From Devosia ginsengisoli (GTDB lineage: Bacteria > Pseudomonadota > Alphaproteobacteria > Rhizobiales > Devosiaceae): DNA of 64,000 nucleotides. Shown here one piece after another: positions 44,939 to 54,888 of the stretch. How positions within the stretch are numbered: the first letter of the stretch is position 1; every line of letters begins with the position of its first letter. The notes beneath the pieces are model-generated. The model was not told where the DNA came from and did no database searches. It was given only the letters and a program-made list of their open reading frames with translations. The position numbers were made by a program, and so were the translations under genes. The stretch lies in assembly GCF_024707105.1 (NCBI RefSeq), contig NZ_JANQAJ010000011.1, positions 321,488 to 385,487 on the forward strand. The letters run 5' to 3'.

Positions 44939-45751
44939 ATGATGAAACAGCTTCTGTTCAGACACTTGCTTGTCCTTCTGCTGTCGGCCGCGGCGCCCGC
45001 CGCCTTTGCCGCCAATGAGGGCACGGCTGTCGGGGTGAACCCCGATGCGGTGGCACAGATCAACTCGACCGATCGCATCCTGGCGGTCGGCGCCGATGTA
45101 TCGGTGGGCGAGAGGATCGTTACCGGTCCGTCCGGACAGGTGCAGATCATCTTCGACGACGATACCAGGCTGGTCGTCGGTCCGCGCAGCGCGCTGCTGA
45201 TCGAGACCTATCTGATGGCCAGCAGCAATACCGCCCAGCAATTGACCATCAACGCATTGGGTGGTTCGTTCCGCTTCATCACCGGCAACAGCGCGAAACC
45301 GGCCTATACCATCAAGACGCCGACCGCCGCCATCGCCGTGCGCGGCACCGAATTCGACATCATCGCCGAGCCGGCCAGTACCAGGGTCATGCTCTATGAA
45401 GGCGCCCTGCAGATCTGCAACGCCGGTGGCGTCTGTGAGGAACTGACGCGGCGCTGCGAAGTAGCCGTGGCGGCCCGCGATCAGGTGAACCTGTTCGTGC
45501 GCAACGACCCATTGCGCCTGCCGCTGAGCTACGAATTCCGCTATGCGCGTTTCCAGGCGCCCCTGCTGCCGCCCTTCAGGGTCAGCGGCGCTGCCCTCTG
45601 CGCCGAGCCGCCGCTGGAGGAATCGAGTGACGAAAGCTCGAGCGGCGGCACGACGCCGACCACCCGCCCGACAAATCCCACCACCACGACCCCAACGCCC
45701 CCGACAACAACGCCGACACCGACGCCAGGGAACCCCACGACCCGTCCCTGA
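44939..45751 (+). CDS. secreted FecR-domain protein
   Basis: 270 residues. A signal peptide ends near FAANEG. The FecR domain includes VSVGERIVTGPSGQVQIIFD and GGSFRFITGN, then TPTAAIAVRGTEFDIIA. The C-terminal ~60 residues are low-complexity Thr-Pro. No sigma-factor or TonB receptor gene is adjacent, so it is not a standard FecIR sensor. The start could also be the second ATG at 44942. Confidence 0.85.
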   Translation: MMKQLLFRHLLVLLLSAAAPAAFAANEGTAVGVNPDAVAQINSTDRILAVGADVSVGERIVTGPSGQVQIIFDDDTRLVVGPRSALLIETYLMASSNTAQQLTINALGGSFRFITGNSAKPAYTIKTPTAAIAVRGTEFDIIAEPASTRVMLYEGALQICNAGGVCEELTRRCEVAVAARDQVNLFVRNDPLRLPLSYEFRYARFQAPLLPPFRVSGAALCAEPPLEESSDESSSGGTTPTTRPTNPTTTTPTPPTTTPTPTPGNPTTRP

Positions 45752-45754
45752 GTC

Positions 45755-46255
45755 TCAGCCGATATAATCGCGCTTGCCTATCGGCACCCCGGCATGGCGG
45801 AGAATGGCGTAGGCCGTGGTGACGTGGAAGAAGAAGTTCGGTAGCGCCCGCTCGGTCAGGTAGGCCTGGCCCGACATGGCGACATCCTTGCCGCCCAGCT
45901 TCAGTGTCACCTCGCGCGCGTCGCCACCGTCGAGATCTTCGGGCTGCACCGTCGCCAGCAGGTCGAGCGCCTTGCGGATGCGGGCGCGGAGTTCATCGAA
46001 CGTCTCTTCGGTATCGGGCCAGGACGGAACCTCCTTGCCCGCCAGGCGCGACACACAGCCCTTCACATGGTCGGTGGCGATCATCACCTGTCCGCGGAAC
46101 GGAATCATGTCGGGCGCCAGCCGCATATTGGACAGCACCAGCATATCGACTTTGCGCTCGGCCGCATTGGCCTCGGCCTTGTCCATGACGGCCAGCAGGT
46201 TGGTCAGCATGCGGGTAAAGATCGGCACGGTCATGCCGTAGACGGAGATGGTCAT
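45755..46255 (-). CDS. DUF1993 family protein
   Basis: 166 residues. MTVPIFTRMLTNLLAVMDKA and HVTTAYAILRHAGVPIGKRD are the conserved ends of DUF1993, a DinB-like helical fold of unknown function. ATG 46255 begins the conserved region. Confidence 0.9.
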   Translation of the reverse strand: MTISVYGMTVPIFTRMLTNLLAVMDKAEANAAERKVDMLVLSNMRLAPDMIPFRGQVMIATDHVKGCVSRLAGKEVPSWPDTEETFDELRARIRKALDLLATVQPEDLDGGDAREVTLKLGGKDVAMSGQAYLTERALPNFFFHVTTAYAILRHAGVPIGKRDYIG

Positions 46256-46334
46256 CGCAAAGTCACCTTGATTGTCGCGCCCCGAACGGGAACAGTGTTC
46301 TGCGCCCGCCATTGATGGCTGGCAAGGCGGTTGT

Positions 46335-47162
46335 ATGAGCAAGCAACAAGACAAGCCGGTGAACGGCGACAATGACGAGGAAATCGGGGGCTTTGCGCGG
46401 CTGCGCTCGACCTTGCGGCTGCTCTACCATAGCCAGGCGCCCGGAGCGCAGCGCTTCCAGGCCGCGGTGCTGGTGGTCGACCTGGCGATCATCGCCTTCT
46501 TCATCGCCACACCCTTGCTGCGCAATGACGACTCGTTCCTGTGGATCGACTATTCCATCGCCGCCCTGCTGCTGGCGGACCTCGTGGCGCGGGCGCTGGC
46601 ATCCACCGATATCCTGCGCTGGCTGCGGCAGATGCCTGTCATCATCGACATCTTCATCCTGGCCACACTGCTGGCGCCGACCTGGCTGGTCAATCTGGGC
46701 TTCCTGCGCATCATGCGCCTGTGGACGCTGACGCGCATGAACACGTTCTGGCGGCCGTTGCGCAAGCGCGGGCTCGGCCTCTATCAGGAACCGGTCCAGG
46801 CGGTGATCAACCTGCTGGTTTTCCTCTTCGTGGTGACCGGCTTCGTCTATACGGCCTTCGCCAATCGCGGCAACGCGCCGAGCATCGAGGGCTATATCGA
46901 TGCCCTCTACTTCACCGTCACCGCCGTCACGACCACCGGTTTCGGCGATATCGTGCTGCCGGGCACCTGGGGCAAGCTGGCGTCGATCGCCATCATGATT
47001 ACAGGCATATCGCTGTTCGTCCGGCTGGCGCAGGCGATTTTCCGGCCGGCCAAGGTGCATTTCCCCTGCCCGCAATGCGGCCTGCAGAAGCATGAGCCGG
47101 ACGCCGTCCACTGCAAAGCCTGCGGCCACCTGCTCAACATCCCCGATGAGGGGCACCACTAA
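46335..47162 (+). CDS. voltage-gated-type potassium channel with zinc-ribbon tail
   Basis: 275 residues. Six hydrophobic segments can be traced; the S4-like segment has spaced arginines (LRIMRLWTLTRMNTFWRPLR). The pore loop is TVTAVTTTGFGDI, a K+ selectivity filter of the TGFGD type. A C-terminal zinc ribbon has two C-x2-C pairs (CPQCGLQ and CKACGHLL). It should conduct K+ in the inner membrane; the metal-binding tail is unusual and may gate the pore. ATG 46335 is used. Confidence 0.85.
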   Translation: MSKQQDKPVNGDNDEEIGGFARLRSTLRLLYHSQAPGAQRFQAAVLVVDLAIIAFFIATPLLRNDDSFLWIDYSIAALLLADLVARALASTDILRWLRQMPVIIDIFILATLLAPTWLVNLGFLRIMRLWTLTRMNTFWRPLRKRGLGLYQEPVQAVINLLVFLFVVTGFVYTAFANRGNAPSIEGYIDALYFTVTAVTTTGFGDIVLPGTWGKLASIAIMITGISLFVRLAQAIFRPAKVHFPCPQCGLQKHEPDAVHCKACGHLLNIPDEGHH

Positions 47163-47165
47163 CCC

Positions 47166-49866
47166 CTACTTCATCACCGCCAGCCGGATGCGGAAGCAGG
47201 CGCCGGGCAGCGGCCCCGGCACGAGGTCGAGCGAACCATTCATGCGGGCCACGATCTGCCGCGAAATGGCCAGGCCCAGGCCCGCCCCGCCCTGATCGGC
47301 CACGCCACCGGGACCACGCCAGAATTTTTCGAAGATCAGCTTGCGCTCGCGCTTGGCGATGCCCGGCCCATTATCGGCGATCTCGGCCACGTAATTGCCC
47401 GCCTTGACCGACGAGGATAGGCGAATGACCGGCTTGTCCGAGTCATTGTATTTCACCGCATTGGAGATGAGGTTGATGAACACTTGGCATAGCCGGTCCG
47501 CATCGCCCTCCACCATGGTCGGCTGCGCGCGGTCGCCCAGTTCCACCTTCATGCCGCGCTGGCGCAGCAGCGCCTCGCAGACCGCCAGCGCCCGGTCGAG
47601 TGCGGCTTCGGCATCGATGGGCACATTGTCCCAGGTTCGCTCGCCCCGCTCCAGTGCCGACAGATCGAGGATTTCGTCAAGCAGCTTGGTCAGGCGCAGG
47701 CTTTCCTGGTGGATGGTGGAGACGAAATGCTGGCGCTGCCCCACCTCGATATCGTCGCTGTCGAGCAGGATTTCCGAGAAGGAGCGGATCGAGGTCATCG
47801 GCGTGCGCACCTCGTGGCTCACCTGGCTCAGGAATTCGTCCTTCTGGCTGTCCAGTTCGCGCAGTTGCGCATTGGCATCCTCGAGCTGGCGCGCGGTCGA
47901 GCGCAGTTCGGCCGAGGTCTTTTCCAACTGCTGGGAATATTCGATGACCTGCTGGGTCTCGTCGGCCATCTGCATCATTTCTTCCAGCGACACTTCGCTG
48001 CCCGAAACCACCTTGGACAACATGACATGGGCCGACGCCGCGCCGATGGAGCCGGCCAGTTCGCGCTCCAGCCGGCCGATAAACTGGGGCGACGGCTCCA
48101 GCATGTCGGGTTCGACGCCGCTGTCGCGCGCCTCGGTCTCGAACAGTGCCGCGGCGCGGCGCTCGCCCAGCACGCGCTCGGCCACGAAGAACAGGTCATT
48201 GGCGGTGGCCGAGCCGCGCACGAAATTGCCGCGCGTGGTCTGGCCCCGCCTGAACACATCGACAAAGACGCTGGCCTGGATGCGTTCGAGGGCCGACTGG
48301 TTGGTCAGGAGCGAACCCAGCGTCAGTGTCACCACATTGACCAGCAGGCTCCAGAACGCGGCATGGGCCAGCGGATCGATCCCGTTGAGCCCGAACATGG
48401 CTTCGGGGCGCAGCCAGGAAATACCCCATGGCCCCCCTCTCCAGCAGCATCGCCACCTGCGGCGAGACCGATTCGAACGAGGGCAGGAAGCTGCACCACA
48501 CCCAGAACACGAAGCCCGCCGCGATGGCTGCCGTGGCCGCCTTGAGCGAGGCATCGCGCCAGAACAGGGCGGCGATGACAGCCGGGAAGAACTGGGCAAT
48601 GGCGGTGAAGGAAATCAGCCCGATAGGCGCCAGGGCATCGGAATCGCGGGTGAAGAAGAAATAGAAGAAGCCCAGCGACAGGATCAGCACGATGGAAAAG
48701 CGCCGGGCGATCAGCACCATGCTGGTCACGCCCTGCCCATCGCCGCCGCCCCCCGAACTGAAGCGCAGGATCAGCGGCATGATGATGTGGTTCGAGACCA
48801 TGATCGAGAGCGCGATGGATTCGAGGATGATCATCGAGGTGGCCGAGGAAAAGCCCCCGATAAAGGCAAACAGCGCCAGCGCGTCCTGCCCGAAGGCCAT
48901 GGGCAGGGTCAGCGCGAACATGTCGGGATTGGAGCCCGCCGGCATGGTCGTCATCCCGAAGATGGCGATGGGCAGGATGAACAGGCTCATCAGCAGCATA
49001 TAGGCGGGGAAGGCCCAACTGGCGACGCGCAGGTGGTTCTCATCGGAATTCTCCACCACCGTCACCTGGAACTGGCGCGGCAGGCAGACAATGGCGGCGA
49101 CCGACAGCGCCAGCGTGGTCAGCCAGCGCGAGTCGAAGGTGTTGCTGGCATCCACCGTAACGCCGGCCTCGGCCGCCTTGCTGAAGATGTTCTCGAAGCC
49201 GCCGCCGACAAACACGACGAAGACGCCGACCGCTACCAGGGCCGCCAGCTTCACCACCGCCTCGAAGGCGATGGCGGCGACCACGCCATGATGCTGCTCC
49301 TTGGCATCGACATGCCGCGTGCCGAACAGGATGGTGAACAGCGCCATGGCCGCCGCGACGCCAAAGGCCAGGCCCACATCGTCGATGCCCTTGAGGCTGC
49401 CGCGGCCGAATTCGGATGAGCCGGCCACCGCCTGGATGGACGATGTCACGGCCTTGAGTTGCAGCGCGATATAGGGCGCAATACCGATGACGGCGATGCA
49501 GGTGATGAGTATGGCGAGCCGGTTGGACTTGCCGAAGCGCGACGACAACAGGTCGGCGACGGAGGTGATGCGCTGGTTGTGGCTGATGCGCACCAGGCGC
49601 CGCAACAGGAACCACCAGCCGACGAAAACCAGCGTCGGCCCGAGATAGATGGTGAGGAATTCGAGCCCGCTGCGCGCCGCATTGCCGACCGCGCCATAGA
49701 AGGTCCAACTGGTGCAATAGACCGAGATGGACAGCGTATAGACCGCCGGCGAATGCAGGAACGAGCGGGTGTTGACCCGCGCCCGCCGGTCGCCGAAATA
49801 GGCCAGCACGAACAGCAGCCCGACATAGCCGACCGCCGTGGCGATGACGAAATCGGCCGACAGCAT
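47166..49866 (-). CDS. hybrid Na+/solute-symporter sensor histidine kinase, frameshifted
   Basis: About 900 residues. The N-terminal ~480 residues are a sodium:solute symporter domain with about 12-13 helices (VYTLSISVYCTSWTFYGAVG). A coiled linker leads to HisKA (FLSQVSHEVRTPMTSI, the phospho-His) and HATPase (VFINLISNAVKYN, DNGPGI, GGAGLGLAIS). The frame breaks at the C6 run 48432-48437; removing one base joins LLERG to PWGISWLRPEAM. CrbS-type kinases of this build sense or carry acetate-like substrates. It is coupled (TGATG) to the small membrane protein upstream and lies in a unit with a response regulator. Confidence 0.88.
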
Positions 49867-50102
49867 CAGCGTTCACCCTCGCCCTTGTCGCTGCCGGGTT
49901 CCTCGCGCGGCAGTGCATGGGTCAGCACCGCCGTGCCGACGATGAGCAGCAGCCACAGCGCGAACAGATAGACGACGATCTGGGGAATGCCGAAATGGGC
50001 GATGGGCTGGTCGAACACATAGACCAGCGGCGGCAGCATCAGTGCGGCGCCGAGCACGGTCAGCAGCAGCATGCCGCCCTGGAGCCTAGGCCGTTCCGCC
50101 AT
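49866..50102 (-). CDS. small two-helix membrane protein coupled to the symporter-kinase
   Basis: 78 residues with two membrane helices (LLLTVLGAALMLPPLVYVF and IVVYLFALWLLLIVGTAVLT). Its stop overlaps the kinase start as TGATG and its own start overlaps the response regulator. It resembles the short subunits that accompany sodium:solute symporters. Confidence 0.78.
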   Translation of the reverse strand: MAERPRLQGGMLLLTVLGAALMLPPLVYVFDQPIAHFGIPQIVVYLFALWLLLIVGTAVLTHALPREEPGSDKGEGER

Positions 50103-50469
50103 TTCTACTCAGCAATTGCCGCACTGCGCCGACCACTTCGGCATTGGCGTAGGGCTTGGTGACGAATTCGTCCGCGCCGAATTCCTCGGCGATGCGCCGA
50201 TCCTGCTGCTGGCCCTTGGCCGTCAGGATCAGCACCGGCAAGGCATGGGTCTCGGCATCGGCCCTGATCTGCTTGAGCACTTCGAAGCCGCTGCGCTTGG
50301 GCAGCATGACGTCGAGCACCAGCACGCGTGGCTTGAGCCGGCGCACCGCTTCGATCGCCGCCTCGCCATCGGTCACGGCGCTAATCGTCCAGCCTGCGCG
50401 CCGCAGGATGAAGTCGAGCGATTCGAGAATGCTCGGTTCATCCTCGGCGATGAGTATATCGACTGCCAA
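50086..50469 (-). CDS. single-domain response regulator
   Basis: 127 residues, one receiver domain only: DILIAEDEP (acidic pocket), VLVLDVMLPKRSG (phospho-Asp), LILTAKGQQ and FVTKPY (Lys). There is no output domain, so it probably relays a phosphoryl group or acts through protein contact. It overlaps the small membrane-protein gene, placing it in the kinase operon. Confidence 0.92.
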   Translation of the reverse strand: MAVDILIAEDEPSILESLDFILRRAGWTISAVTDGEAAIEAVRRLKPRVLVLDVMLPKRSGFEVLKQIRADAETHALPVLILTAKGQQQDRRIAEEFGADEFVTKPYANAEVVGAVRQLLSRNGGTA

Positions 50470-50528
50470 AATCCCCCCTCAAACGCCTACGGTCTCCCCT
50501 CCGCGAGCGATATGCCACTAAATCGCAA

Positions 50529-52151
50529 TCACGCCGGATCGCCAAGGGCCAAATCGGCCGGCAGCAGCGGGGCACCGATTTCGACGCGGTTTCCGCCGGG
50601 CGAAAGCGCCTCTTCCTGCCGACTGGCGCAGTTGCGCCGCGTACAGAGCCGGCAGCTCGGCCCCACGGGAATATCCGCCGACAGGTCCAGCAGGTCGAGG
50701 CCCGAGGCATAGATCGTCCGGTCGGCATGCAGCACGTCGCAGGCCAGCATCACCGAGGACAAAGCCGGCTGCTCGCGGAACGAGCCGGCCCGCTTCTGCA
50801 CGGTGCGCGCCAGGAACAGGTAGCGCGACCCGTCCGAGAAACGCACCACCTGCCGCAGGAGGGAATCGGGCTTGCGGAAGGCGCCGTAGATCGCCCAGAG
50901 TGGGCAGGCATGGCCGCTATTGGGCAGCAGCAGGCCGGGCAGCGGAAAATGCTTGGTCAGCCTTCCGGCCGGGTCCGAGCGCAGGAAGCCGAAGGGCAGC
51001 CCCTCCTCACCCTTGCGCCGCAGGGTCACCAGGCGATGCGCCACCTGCTCGAAGCTGGCATTGTAGACCTGCCTGATATGGTCGATGTCATAGGCTGCGG
51101 CCTCGGCATCCTCCAGCACCTTGCTGTAGGGAAAGACCATGGCCCCGGCCAGGTAGGAGCCCACGGCCCGCGCTGCCAGCCGCCGCGCCGTCGGGGTCGA
51201 CAGGGTAGCGCTTTCCAGCGTGTGGGCGATGGCGTCGGCCGCGGCCAGTTCGCCATAAAGCCGGGCCAGTTGGAATTGCCGCGTCGCCAGCGTGGATGCT
51301 CCCTGGAACCACATGACCCGCCGCGCCGCGTCGAACCGGTGCTGGCCGGGAAAATCGGGATCGGGCGGGGGACCGCCCACCACCACCGACACGCCAAACT
51401 TGCTGTCCAGCAGTTCGGTCAGCGTGGCGATGCCGAAGGGCCCTGCCCCGACAATCTCGGCCCGCAGCGCATCGGCAACCTGCTCCAGCTCGGGAAAGTG
51501 GTTCTCCTGCTCGATGATGAGATCGTCGATCTCCCGCGCCGGCGAGACGCTGCGCCGGCTGCGGCTCGAGGTCTCGAACTGGCCGATCAGGTTGCGCGCC
51601 ACATCCGACAGCGTTCGCGCGTCGCGTCCAATCGCGGCCAGGAAGCGTCGCCGCTCGGCCTCGTCAAGATCGCTGACATCCTCCAGGATTTCGGCGCTGG
51701 AGCGCACGGCGGTAATGCCCGACAGGATCTGGTGCAGCAACTGGCTCAGTAAGGGGTCCGAACGCAGCCGGTCGGCATAGGCATCGGCATTGGCGATGGC
51801 GCCCGAATAGGCCCGGTGCAAGCGCGCCAGCGCCGCTGCGCTGGCCGGGTATTGCGCCACCAGTTCGCGCCGCTCGTCCGGGCGAAACGGCAGCGACTCG
51901 ACCATAGGGTCGGCAAAGGCCTCTTCGAGGTCCTGCAGCAGCTTCTGTTCGGCCCGGCCGGCCAGTTCATCGATGTCGATGTCCAGTTGAGCGGCCACGC
52001 GGTTCAATAAAGCGCCGCCGATATCGCGTTTGTTGTTCTCGATGAGGTTGAGGTAACTCGGCGAAATACCGACCAGGCGTGCGAGTGCGGCCTGGGAAAT
52101 CTTGAGTGATTTCCGCCTGTTGCTGATGCGAAAGCCGATTGGCGCGCGCAT
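50529..52151 (-). CDS. XRE/IrrE-type regulator (short-chain fatty acyl-CoA regulator-like)
   Basis: 540 residues. An N-terminal Cro-type HTH (ISQAALARLVGISPSYLNLI) is followed by a long helical part, an IrrE-like (DUF955) region with FPGQHRFDAARRVMWFQGAS, and a C-terminal DUF2083 domain ending in CRLCTRRNC. This build matches RamB/ScfR-type regulators of short-chain acyl-CoA or acetate metabolism. It is divergent from the ABC transporter operon and directly upstream of the symporter-kinase unit. Confidence 0.88.
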   Translation of the reverse strand: MRAPIGFRISNRRKSLKISQAALARLVGISPSYLNLIENNKRDIGGALLNRVAAQLDIDIDELAGRAEQKLLQDLEEAFADPMVESLPFRPDERRELVAQYPASAAALARLHRAYSGAIANADAYADRLRSDPLLSQLLHQILSGITAVRSSAEILEDVSDLDEAERRRFLAAIGRDARTLSDVARNLIGQFETSSRSRRSVSPAREIDDLIIEQENHFPELEQVADALRAEIVGAGPFGIATLTELLDSKFGVSVVVGGPPPDPDFPGQHRFDAARRVMWFQGASTLATRQFQLARLYGELAAADAIAHTLESATLSTPTARRLAARAVGSYLAGAMVFPYSKVLEDAEAAAYDIDHIRQVYNASFEQVAHRLVTLRRKGEEGLPFGFLRSDPAGRLTKHFPLPGLLLPNSGHACPLWAIYGAFRKPDSLLRQVVRFSDGSRYLFLARTVQKRAGSFREQPALSSVMLACDVLHADRTIYASGLDLLDLSADIPVGPSCRLCTRRNCASRQEEALSPGGNRVEIGAPLLPADLALGDPA

Positions 52152-52209
52152 GACGCCCTCCCTGCTGTCAACGAATTGACTAATCTTCTGTCTTTCAAGA
52201 ACAATAATT

Positions 52210-52228
52210 TACAGAATATCGCTGTAAT
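52210..52228. promoter_or_regulatory. inverted repeat in the divergent regulator/ABC promoter region
   Basis: TTACAG at 52210-52215 and CTGTAA at 52223-52228 are perfect arms with a seven-base spacer in an AT-rich patch between the ScfR-like gene and the ABC operon. It is a candidate operator for the regulator. Confidence 0.5.
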
Positions 52229-52329
52229 TACAATGCCCTATTGCCGCCATTTTCTTCTAGGGGCCATAATCCCGCTGCGGTGAGCTGCTGGCCAAGTATC
52301 AGTCGCCCCGCGCCAAAAGGAGGAAATCA

Positions 52330-53688
52330 ATGACACTTTTGAAGCGTGGCTTGTCTCGCCGCAGGGTATTGCAGACCGGTATGGCCGGCATTATCGGCTC
52401 GGGCATTGCCCCTCTGATGTTCACCAAGGGCGCCTGGGCGCAGGAATTCTGCAACAATCCCACTGGCGACACGGTAACCTTCGGCCTCAACCTGCCGCTG
52501 ACCGGCGCCTATGCCGAAGAAGGCGCCGACGAGCAGAAGGCCTATGAACTGGCGATTGCCCACATCAACGGCGAAGGCGACGGTGGCCTGATCAGCGTGC
52601 TCGCCCCGACGGCCCTCAAGGGCAACGGCATTCTCGGCAAGAAGGTCGGCTATGTGTCGTCCGACAGCCAGACCAAGTCCGACGTCGCCCGCGCCGGCGC
52701 CACCCGCATGATCGAACGCGATGGCGCCATCATGATCACCGGCGGCTCCTCTTCGGGCGAGGCCATCGCCGTGCAGGGTCTGTGCCAGGAAATGGGCGTC
52801 ATCTTCATGGCGGGCCTGACCCACTCCAACGACACGACCGGCAAGGACAAGCGCCGCTACGGTTTCCGTCACTTCTTCAACGCCTACCAGTCCGGCGTCG
52901 GCCTCGCGCCTGTACTCGGCCAGGAATACGGTAGCGATCGCCGCGCCTATCACCTGACCGCCGACTATACCTGGGGCTGGACCCAGGAAGAATCGATCAA
53001 GGCTGCGACCGAGGCCCTGGGCTGGGACACCGTGGCTGCCGTTCGCACGCCGCTCGGCTCCACCGACTATTCGCAGTACCTGACGCCCATTCTCAATTCG
53101 GGCGCCGACGTGCTCATCCTCAACCACTACGGGCTCGACATGGTGAACTCGCTGACCCAGGCGGTCCAGTTCGGCATGCGGGACCGCCAGGCCAACGGCA
53201 AGGACTTCCAGATCGTCACCCCGCTCATCTCCGAGCTGATGGCCAAGGGCGCCGGCGAAAGCGTCAAGGGCATTTTCGGGACGTCGAACTGGCACTGGAA
53301 CCTGCAGGATCCGGGCACGATCGCCTTCACCAAGTCGTTCGGCGCCGCCTATGGCTCCCCGCCGTCCCAGGCCGCCCATACCGCCTATGTGCAGGCCCTG
53401 CTCTATGCGGATGCCGTGGAACGTGCCGGCACCTTCTATCCGCCCGAAGTCATCAAGGCGCTGGAAGGCCACGAATTTGACGGCATGGGCAATGGTCCCA
53501 CGCTCTATCGCGCCGAAGACCACCAGTGCATCAAGAACGTGCTGGTCGTGCAGGGCAACGAGAACCCGTCGAGCGAATATGACGTGCTCAACATCGTGCA
53601 GGAAATCCCGCGCGACGAGGTGGCCTATGATCCCGCCATGTTCGGCGGCGAGCTTGGGCCGGCAGAACCGGCACCGCTCTGCGCCTGA
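52330..53688 (+). CDS. ABC transporter substrate-binding protein (branched-chain/amide type)
   Basis: 452 residues. A twin-arginine signal (LSRRRVLQTG) precedes a Peripla_BP_6 fold: TVTFGLNLPLTGAYAEEGAD, MITGGSSSGEAIAVQGLC, and HYGLDMVNSLTQAVQFGM. It is longer than LivJ, closer to the amide/urea and related group. AGGAGG precedes the ATG. It heads a five-gene operon; a stem-loop separates it from the permease genes, the usual way of over-producing the binding protein. Confidence 0.9.
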   Translation: MTLLKRGLSRRRVLQTGMAGIIGSGIAPLMFTKGAWAQEFCNNPTGDTVTFGLNLPLTGAYAEEGADEQKAYELAIAHINGEGDGGLISVLAPTALKGNGILGKKVGYVSSDSQTKSDVARAGATRMIERDGAIMITGGSSSGEAIAVQGLCQEMGVIFMAGLTHSNDTTGKDKRRYGFRHFFNAYQSGVGLAPVLGQEYGSDRRAYHLTADYTWGWTQEESIKAATEALGWDTVAAVRTPLGSTDYSQYLTPILNSGADVLILNHYGLDMVNSLTQAVQFGMRDRQANGKDFQIVTPLISELMAKGAGESVKGIFGTSNWHWNLQDPGTIAFTKSFGAAYGSPPSQAAHTAYVQALLYADAVERAGTFYPPEVIKALEGHEFDGMGNGPTLYRAEDHQCIKNVLVVQGNENPSSEYDVLNIVQEIPRDEVAYDPAMFGGELGPAEPAPLCA

Positions 53689-53695
53689 TGCGACG

Positions 53696-53717
53696 GGGGC
53701 AGGCTCGCGCCTGCCCC
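53696..53717 (+). terminator. stem-loop between binding-protein and permease genes
   Basis: GGGGCAGGC (53696-53704) pairs with GCCTGCCCC (53709-53717) around a four-base loop, starting seven bases after the binding-protein stop. It probably stabilises the upstream mRNA or partly terminates transcription. Confidence 0.7.
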
Positions 53718-53855
53718 TTCACCACCGTCATTGCCCGGTCCGTCCGGACAATCCATTCCGATGCCAAGCCATCGCATGGACCGCCGGGCGAGCCTGGCGG
53801 TGACGCTTGCGCAAGGCAGGCACCACCTCGCCGGCGCGGTTGATCGGAGCACACC

Positions 53856-54887
53856 ATGTTCGAAGTCATCTTTCTGCAATTCCTCAATGGCCTGGACAAG
53901 GGCGCGGCCTATGCGCTGATCGCCCTGGGCCTCACCCTGGTGTTCGGCACATTGGGCGTCGTCAACTTCGCCCATGGTGCCCTGTTCATGCTCGGCGCCT
54001 TCTGCGCCGTGATGTTCCGCCAGTTGCTGACCCTGGAAACCGTCACCCTTGATCCCGAAAAGCTCTCGCCCTGGGGCGCGCCGCTCGAAATACGCGAGCC
54101 GCTGGTGCAGGCCTGGTTTGGCGATTTCGGCGCGGTGCTGGTCAACTATTCGGTCCCGGCCTCGATCATCATCACCATTCCGATCATGCTGCTCGTCGGC
54201 ATCGCGCTCGAGCGCGGCATCATCAAGCACTTCTACAAACGCCCGCATGCCGAACAGATCCTTGTGACTTTCGGCCTGGCCATCGTGGCGCAGGAAGTCA
54301 TCAAGTCCTTCTTCGGACCCAATCCCATTCCCCAGCCCATGCCCACCGACCTGCGCGGCGCTGCCGATATCGGCGCGTTCCTGGGCATGCAGGCCAATGT
54401 CATCACCTACCCGATCTGGCGGCTGATCTATTTCCTGTTCTCGTTCGTCATCATCGGCGGGGTCTTCGCCTTCCTGCAGTTCACCACCTTCGGCATGGTG
54501 GTCCGCGCCGGCATGGCCGACCGCGAGACCGTGGGCCTGCTCGGCATCAATATCGACCGGCGCTTCACCATCATGTTCGGCCTGGCCGCCGTGGTCGCCG
54601 GGCTTGCCGGGGTCATGTACACGCCGCTCCTGCCGCCGAACTACCATATCGGCATGGACTTCCTGGTCCTCAGCTTCGTGGTGGTCGTGGTGGGCGGCAT
54701 GGGCTCGCTGCCCGGCGCTGTGGCTGCCGGGTTCCTGCTCGGCATCCTGCAGTCCTTCGCCTCGATGACGCAGGTCAAGGCCCTCATTCCCGGCATCGAC
54801 CAGATCATCATCTATCTCGTCGCCGTCGTCATTCTACTCGTATTGCCGCGGGGCCTGTTCGGCCGGCGTGGCGTGATGGAGGCCTGA
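53856..54887 (+). CDS. ABC transporter permease, LivH type
   Basis: 343 residues with about eight helices. [20 protein letters not shown] and [16 protein letters not shown] are typical of Liv[13 protein letters not shown] and [20 protein letters not shown] follow. An extra hydrophilic insert lies near residues 60-90. It forms the membrane channel with the next gene, one base downstream. Confidence 0.92.
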   Translation: MFEVIFLQFLNGLDKGAAYALIALGLTLVFGTLGVVNFAHGALFMLGAFCAVMFRQLLTLETVTLDPEKLSPWGAPLEIREPLVQAWFGDFGAVLVNYSVPASIIITIPIMLLVGIALERGIIKHFYKRPHAEQILVTFGLAIVAQEVIKSFFGPNPIPQPMPTDLRGAADIGAFLGMQANVITYPIWRLIYFLFSFVIIGGVFAFLQFTTFGMVVRAGMADRETVGLLGINIDRRFTIMFGLAAVVAGLAGVMYTPLLPPNYHIGMDFLVLSFVVVVVGGMGSLPGAVAAGFLLGILQSFASMTQVKALIPGIDQIIIYLVAVVILLVLPRGLFGRRGVMEA

Positions 54888-54888
54888 T

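Noticed and set aside
47395..49419. A 674-codon open frame on the plus strand antisense to the symporter-kinase.
   Set aside because: Low-complexity Ser/Arg then Gln/His composition and no domain; a shadow of the kinase gene.
47166..49866. Programmed frameshifting in the symporter-kinase.
   Set aside because: No slippery heptamer or stimulatory structure; removing one base from a C6 run restores a normal family protein.
53625..54647. A 340-codon minus-strand frame opposite livH.
   Set aside because: Antisense to a clear permease gene; no domain and repetitive His/Asp/Glu composition.
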